Source of the DNA: CAVTGO01 sp963734275
GTDB lineage: Bacteria > Actinomycetota > UBA4738 > HRBIN12
Assembly: GCA_963734275.1 (NCBI GenBank)
Contig: CAVTGO010000018.1
Span: forward strand, 1 to 64,000
Reading direction: 5' to 3'
DNA length: 64,000 nucleotides
Under the pieces are notes generated by a model. That model had not been told where the DNA came from. It did no database searches and was given only the letters and a program-made list of their open reading frames with translations. Shown piece by piece: positions 61,301-64,000 of this stretch (position 1 is its first letter; the number at the start of each line of letters is the position of its first letter). The translations under genes and the position numbers were made by a program.

Positions 61301-62782
61301 CAGCGTGTCGCTCCGCCGGTCCCAGACGACCCGGGGCCGCAGGTCGGAGAAGTCGTCGCTGGGGTAGACGCCCGAGAGCAGGTCCAGGACCGCCCGCAGC
61401 ACGTCGTCGGAGAGCTCGGCGAAGTTGGCCGCGCGCCGCACGACCCGCGCGAGATCGGCCACCGTCCACTCATCGACCGCGCACATCGCGACGATCTGCT
61501 GGGCGAGCACGTCGAGGGGGTTGCGCGGGTAGCGCGTCTCCTCGATCAGCCCGTCGAGCATCCGGCGGACCACGACCGTGGCCTCGAGCAGGTCGCCTCG
61601 GTACTTCGGGAAGACCGTGCCGCGGCTCGGCTCGCCGACCCGGTGGCCGGCTCGGCCGATCCGCTGCAGCCCTCGCGACACGGACCCCGGCGACTCCACC
61701 TGGATCACGAGGTCCACGGCTCCCATATCGATGCCGAGCTCGAGCGAGCTGGTGGCGACGATGCAGCGAAGCGTTCCGCGCTTCAGCTCGTCCTCGATCT
61801 GCAGGCGCTGCTCTCGCGCGATCGAACCGTGGTGCGCGCGCACGAGGTCCTCGCCCGCGAGCTCGTTCAGCCGCGCCGCGAGGCGCTCGGCCATCCGGCG
61901 GGCGTTCACGAACACGATCGTGGAGCGGTGCGCCCGGATCAGCTCGAGCAGCCGAGGATGGATCGCGGGCCAGATGCTCATGCGCTCGGGGGCGACGCCG
62001 GGCGCGGTCGCCTCCTGCACGGTCCCGAGCTCCGACATGTCCTCGATGGGGACGACGACTTCGACCTCCATCGGCTTGCGATGGCCGGCATCGACGATCG
62101 TCACGGGCCGCGGGCCGTCCTCGGTCTGGCCGCCGAGGAACCGCGCGATCTCGTCGAGCGGACGCTGCGTGGCGGACAGGCCGATGCGCTGCGGCGGCTC
62201 GTCCGCGAGCTCCTCGAGGCGCTCGAGCGAGAGCGCGAGGTGGGCGCCGCGCTTGCTCCCCGCCATCGCGTGGATCTCGTCGACGATGATCCAGCGGACG
62301 CCGCGGAGCACCTCGCGCGCCTGCGACGTCAGCATCAGGTAGAGGGACTCGGGCGTGGTGATCAACACGTCGGGCGGCTTGGCGATGATGCGCCGACGCT
62401 CGGCTGCTGAGGTGTCGCCGGTGCGCATCGCGACGCGGGGCTTGTGGACGTGCTCGCCGAGGCGCTCGGCGGCGAGCTCGATCCCGGCGAGCGGCGCGCG
62501 CAGGTTCTTCTCGACGTCCACGGCGAGCGCTCGCAGCGGCGAGATGTAGAGCACCCGGCAGGCGCGCTCGGGCGCTGGGTGCGGCTCGGTCGCCAGGCGG
62601 TCGAGCGCCCACAGGAACGCGGCGAGCGTCTTGCCCGACCCGGTCGGGGCGAGGATCAACGTGTGGCGGCCGCTGGCGATCGCCGGCCAGCCCTGTTCCT
62701 GCGCCGGCGTGGGCGCCGGGAAGGAGGCGTCGAACCATGCCCGGACGGCGGGCGAGAAGCGGTCGAGGCTCACGCGGTTCAC
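58397..62782 (-). CDS. lhr: Lhr-type superfamily 2 helicase, full length
   Basis: 1461 residues from GTG at 62782. Motifs: FPAPTPAQEQGWPAI (Q), LAPTGSGKTLAAFLWALDRL, ISPLRALAVD, TTPESLYLML, VDEIHAMAGSKRG (II, DEIH), GLSATQRPLDEIARFLGG (III), VFVNARRMAERLAARL (IV), VATSSLELGIDMG (V) and QRIGRAGHRVG (VI), then the ~600-residue Lhr C-terminal extension with its winged helices and terminal domain. Lhr unwinds RNA:DNA hybrids and acts in mitomycin C/alkylation repair in mycobacteria; the long C-terminus is reported to have glycosylase activity in some homologues. Confidence 0.93.
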   Translation of the reverse strand: MNRVSLDRFSPAVRAWFDASFPAPTPAQEQGWPAIASGRHTLILAPTGSGKTLAAFLWALDRLATEPHPAPERACRVLYISPLRALAVDVEKNLRAPLAGIELAAERLGEHVHKPRVAMRTGDTSAAERRRIIAKPPDVLITTPESLYLMLTSQAREVLRGVRWIIVDEIHAMAGSKRGAHLALSLERLEELADEPPQRIGLSATQRPLDEIARFLGGQTEDGPRPVTIVDAGHRKPMEVEVVVPIEDMSELGTVQEATAPGVAPERMSIWPAIHPRLLELIRAHRSTIVFVNARRMAERLAARLNELAGEDLVRAHHGSIAREQRLQIEDELKRGTLRCIVATSSLELGIDMGAVDLVIQVESPGSVSRGLQRIGRAGHRVGEPSRGTVFPKYRGDLLEATVVVRRMLDGLIEETRYPRNPLDVLAQQIVAMCAVDEWTVADLARVVRRAANFAELSDDVLRAVLDLLSGVYPSDDFSDLRPRVVWDRRSDTLRAREGAGRVAIANAGTIPDRGLFGVFTADGRRVGELDEEMVYESRRGEVFVLGATSWRIEDITLDRVVVSPAPGEPGKMPFWHGDKPGRPLELGRAIGEFTRELAAEPHEDAVGRLRSEFGLDALAAENLVSYLDDQREATGVLPDDRTIVIERFRDELGDWRVCVLTPFGARVHAPWAMAVEGTLSERHGLDVQVLWSDDGIAIRLPESEERIPVEDLLPDPDAIEELVVARLPATALFTSTFREAAARALLLPRRLPGRRTPLWQQRRRGADLLEVAARYPSFPILLEATREVVRDVFDLPALKEVLGDVRARRIRVVPVDTARSSPFAQSLLFQWIAAYMYASDAPLAERRAAALALDRDLLRELLGSEDLRELIDADALAQLELELQALAEGRRARSPDDVHDLLRRLGDLSPAEVAARAAGDADAWLEELRHDARAIELHVAGEERLVAVEDAARYRDALGAALPLGIPSAFAEPVAAPLEGLVARYARTHGPFHPDDVATRLGVPRERVVGALAALESGGRIVLGEFRPGGSEREWCDADVLRLLRRRSLAALRKEVEPVDAGVLGRFLPEWQSATRPRSGPTALLETIAQLQGASIPASILETDVLGSRVRGYRPADLDALCASGDLVWTGAGGIAADDGRVTIAFRDRLRLIAPPGPAEPPAGALHDALRGHLGERGASFWPDLLGAAGVADEAEVLGALWDLVWAGEVTNDTLAPLRAYLLRRPARAKASAKPRPGAIRRAGPPAAAGRWSLVASLLEPAPSATEAAHARAMQLLDRHGVLTREAVLAEGAPGGYAGVYGVLRALEESGAVRRGYFVDGLGVAQFALPGAVDRLRDLRDEAERGVATLAAADPAQPYGAALPWPEGPGHPARVAGAYVVISRGELAAYLERGGRTLLTFEAGADGAWTDAIASLVKDGRVRRLEIARIDGAPAIGSPFAEALRAVGFAEGYRGLVMRG

Positions 62783-62818
62783 GGTACCGCGAACCGCGGA
62801 CGCGCCGGGACCCGCCGG

Positions 62819-62824
62819 TAGGAT
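62819..62824 (+). promoter_or_regulatory. -10 box of a leaderless promoter
   Basis: TAGGAT ends 6 nt before the GTG at 62831; no ribosome binding site between. Confidence 0.5.
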
Positions 62825-62830
62825 GCGAAC

Positions 62831-63829
62831 GTGTCCCGCGCCGCTCGCATCGTCGTCCCCGTCGTCGTCTTCGGCGCTCTCTCGGGCGCGTCGTGGCTCA
62901 CGTCGGGGTCCGCCCTCGGGCAGGACGTGTTCCCCGCACCCGAGACCGGGACCGGGGCGACGGGACCGCTCGAGACCGAGGAACCGCGCGACCAGATCGT
63001 GTTGTCCGGCGACGTGCTGGTGCGGCGCGGCGAGGCCGTCGGCGAGGTCGTCGTCCTGCACGGGACGGTCGTCGTCGCGGGCATCGTCCGGGGCGACGTC
63101 GTGGTGATCGACGGGCGGATCGACGTCACCGGTCAGGTGAGCGGGAGCGTGGTCAGCATCAACGGGCCCGTGACGATCGGCCGCGACGCCCAGGTTCTCG
63201 GGGACGTCCTCGCGCGAGACCGCGTGCAGATCGAGCAGGGCGCTCGGATCGAGGGGGACGTCCGTCAGGGCGCTGCGTTCACGTTCCGCACGCCGATCGA
63301 CGTGTTCGGCAGGTTCGCCGCATGGCTCGCGGTCGCGATCTCGACGCTCGCGCTGGGACTGCTGTTGCTCCTCGTCGCGCCCCTCGGGGCGGATGCGGTC
63401 TCCCGGGCCGCGGCGTCCGCGCCGTGGGCCTCCCTCGCGTGTGGCGCGGCGGCGTTCGTGGGGTTGCCGGTCATCGGCGTGCTCTCGCTCGTGACGCTGA
63501 TCGGGTTGCCGTTCGGGATCGCGCTGCTGCTCGCGCTGTTCCTCATCTACTCGGTCGGGTTCGCGTGGAGCGCATTCGTCCTCGGGCGGCTGCTGTGGAG
63601 CGAACCTCGGCGGCGAGTCGTGGCGTTGCTCATCGGGTGGGCGATCGTCTCCGGCGCCTCGGCGATCCCGTACGTCGGGGGCTTCGTGTGGTTCGGCGGG
63701 GCCGTGTTCGGGCTCGGTGTCACGACGGTGGCAGTGTGGCGCGCACGGGGCGTTGGCGGCCGGCACCGCCCCGGTGGGAAGATGCTCGAGCCGGTGGGTG
63801 CGGCCGATCGGGGAGGGGCGTGGACATGA
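62831..63829 (+). CDS. Bactofilin-like polymer-forming domain with membrane helices
   Basis: 332 residues. Signal peptide/first helix (IVVPVVVFGALSGASWLTSG), then a beta-helical run of short repeats (VLSGDVLVRRGEAVGEVVVL, GTVVVAGIVRGDVVVIDGRI, VTGQVSGSVVSINGPVTIG, AQVLGDVLARDRVQIEQG) like bactofilin/DUF583. After residue ~155 come four or five helices (LAVAISTLALGLLLLLVAPL, WASLACGAAAFVGLPVIGVL, IGLPFGIALLLALFLIYSVG). The repeats face outside if the signal is cleaved or inserted, unlike cytoplasmic bactofilins. The stop overlaps the next start. Confidence 0.7.
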   Translation: MSRAARIVVPVVVFGALSGASWLTSGSALGQDVFPAPETGTGATGPLETEEPRDQIVLSGDVLVRRGEAVGEVVVLHGTVVVAGIVRGDVVVIDGRIDVTGQVSGSVVSINGPVTIGRDAQVLGDVLARDRVQIEQGARIEGDVRQGAAFTFRTPIDVFGRFAAWLAVAISTLALGLLLLLVAPLGADAVSRAAASAPWASLACGAAAFVGLPVIGVLSLVTLIGLPFGIALLLALFLIYSVGFAWSAFVLGRLLWSEPRRRVVALLIGWAIVSGASAIPYVGGFVWFGGAVFGLGVTTVAVWRARGVGGRHRPGGKMLEPVGAADRGGAWT

Positions 63830-64000
63830 ACGACCCGGGGGCGGTCCACCGCCTTCGGGCGGTGCCGCTGCTCGCGGGCTCGGACGAGGCGACGCTGGTC
63901 CGGATCGCGGCCGTGGCCACCGAGTTCGACGTGCCGGCGGGCCACGTCCTCGTCGAGCACGGACAGCCGGGCGCGGGCATGTTCCTCCTCATGGAGGGCA
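63826..64000 (+). CDS. Cyclic nucleotide-binding (CRP/FNR-fold) domain protein, partial
   Basis: From ATG at 63826 (ATGA overlap): VHRLRAVPLLAGSDEATLVR, then EFDVPAGHVLVEHGQPGAGM and FLLMEG match the start of a cNMP-binding beta-roll (LF..l....l..ia......ft.Gev....G..g..ly.i..G). Only 58 residues are in the window, so whether it is a transcription factor or another effector is unknown. Translationally coupled to the bactofilin-like gene. Confidence 0.75.
   Translation, partial: MNDPGAVHRLRAVPLLAGSDEATLVRIAAVATEFDVPAGHVLVEHGQPGAGMFLLMEG

Noticed and set aside
62783..63766. 328-residue N-terminal extension of the Lhr helicase
   Set aside because: Antisense to the bactofilin-like gene, with Arg/Glu/Asp-rich random composition; homology begins at the GTG at 62782.

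Overview
The window is very GC-rich, densely coded DNA. From about 6985 rightward it reads as a deep-branching actinobacterium (Actinomycetota). The evidence is the gene order comEC-holA-rpsT-lepA-hemW ... hrcA-dnaJ-HIT-phoH-ybeY-corC-cdd-era ... deoC ... recO-uppS ... glyS ... ppdK ... dgt-dnaG-rpoD, many GTG/TTG starts, GTGA/ATGA stop-start overlaps, and several TANNNT -10 boxes lying 6-7 nt before a start codon (leaderless mRNAs). The first ~7 kb looks like another genome: a vitamin B6 block (MocR regulator, PLP-dependent sulfur enzyme, pdxS, pdxT), a GHL10-type glycoside hydrolase and a PcrA/UvrD helicase. The helicase runs in frame, without a stop, into the C-terminal domain of ComEC near 6985, so a chimeric contig joint is likely there.

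Layout. 1-3426: PLP synthesis with its regulator and a palindromic operator. 3498-6984: GHL10 hydrolase and truncated helicase. 6985-12073: comEC C-terminus, holA, rpsT, lepA, hemW. 12079-14407: an ECF sigma factor with a membrane beta-propeller partner. 14473-21099: CIRCE-hrcA-dnaJ and a tightly overlapped run to era. 21103-24929: cupredoxin lipoprotein, deoC and two aldehyde dehydrogenases, the second truncated. 25128-29196: cupin, recO, uppS, glyS. 29193-34485: small membrane protein, putative metallopeptidase lipoprotein, cupin, ppdK. 34537-39394: RTX-like secreted protein and a cell-envelope cluster. 39410-44237: second cupredoxin, dgt, dnaG, rpoD. 44575-53385: two tRNA genes, each followed by a decayed integrative element, separated by an HpaI-type aldolase, an orphan oligopeptide-type binding protein and an AraC regulator. 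53477-64000: TPR-cyclase, MOSC protein, nitrobindin-like protein, PAS histidine kinase, full-length Lhr helicase, bactofilin-like membrane protein and the start of a cNMP-binding protein.

Two observations stand out. (1) Nearly every gene between 1 and 11 kb, plus one at 22.68 kb, is broken by single-base insertions. Almost all can be placed at a third codon position as an extra C next to G or G next to C, as if both alleles of a C/G wobble polymorphism had been written into the consensus. (2) The tRNA-Met(CAT) 3' half is repeated perfectly (50 bp) 2.79 kb downstream. It encloses an integrase remnant, paired TGTCCC repeats and a few cargo genes. A more decayed copy of the same architecture sits at tRNA-Asn.

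I found no CRISPR array, rRNA or complete insertion sequence. All protein names rest on motifs and family recall; no search was run.
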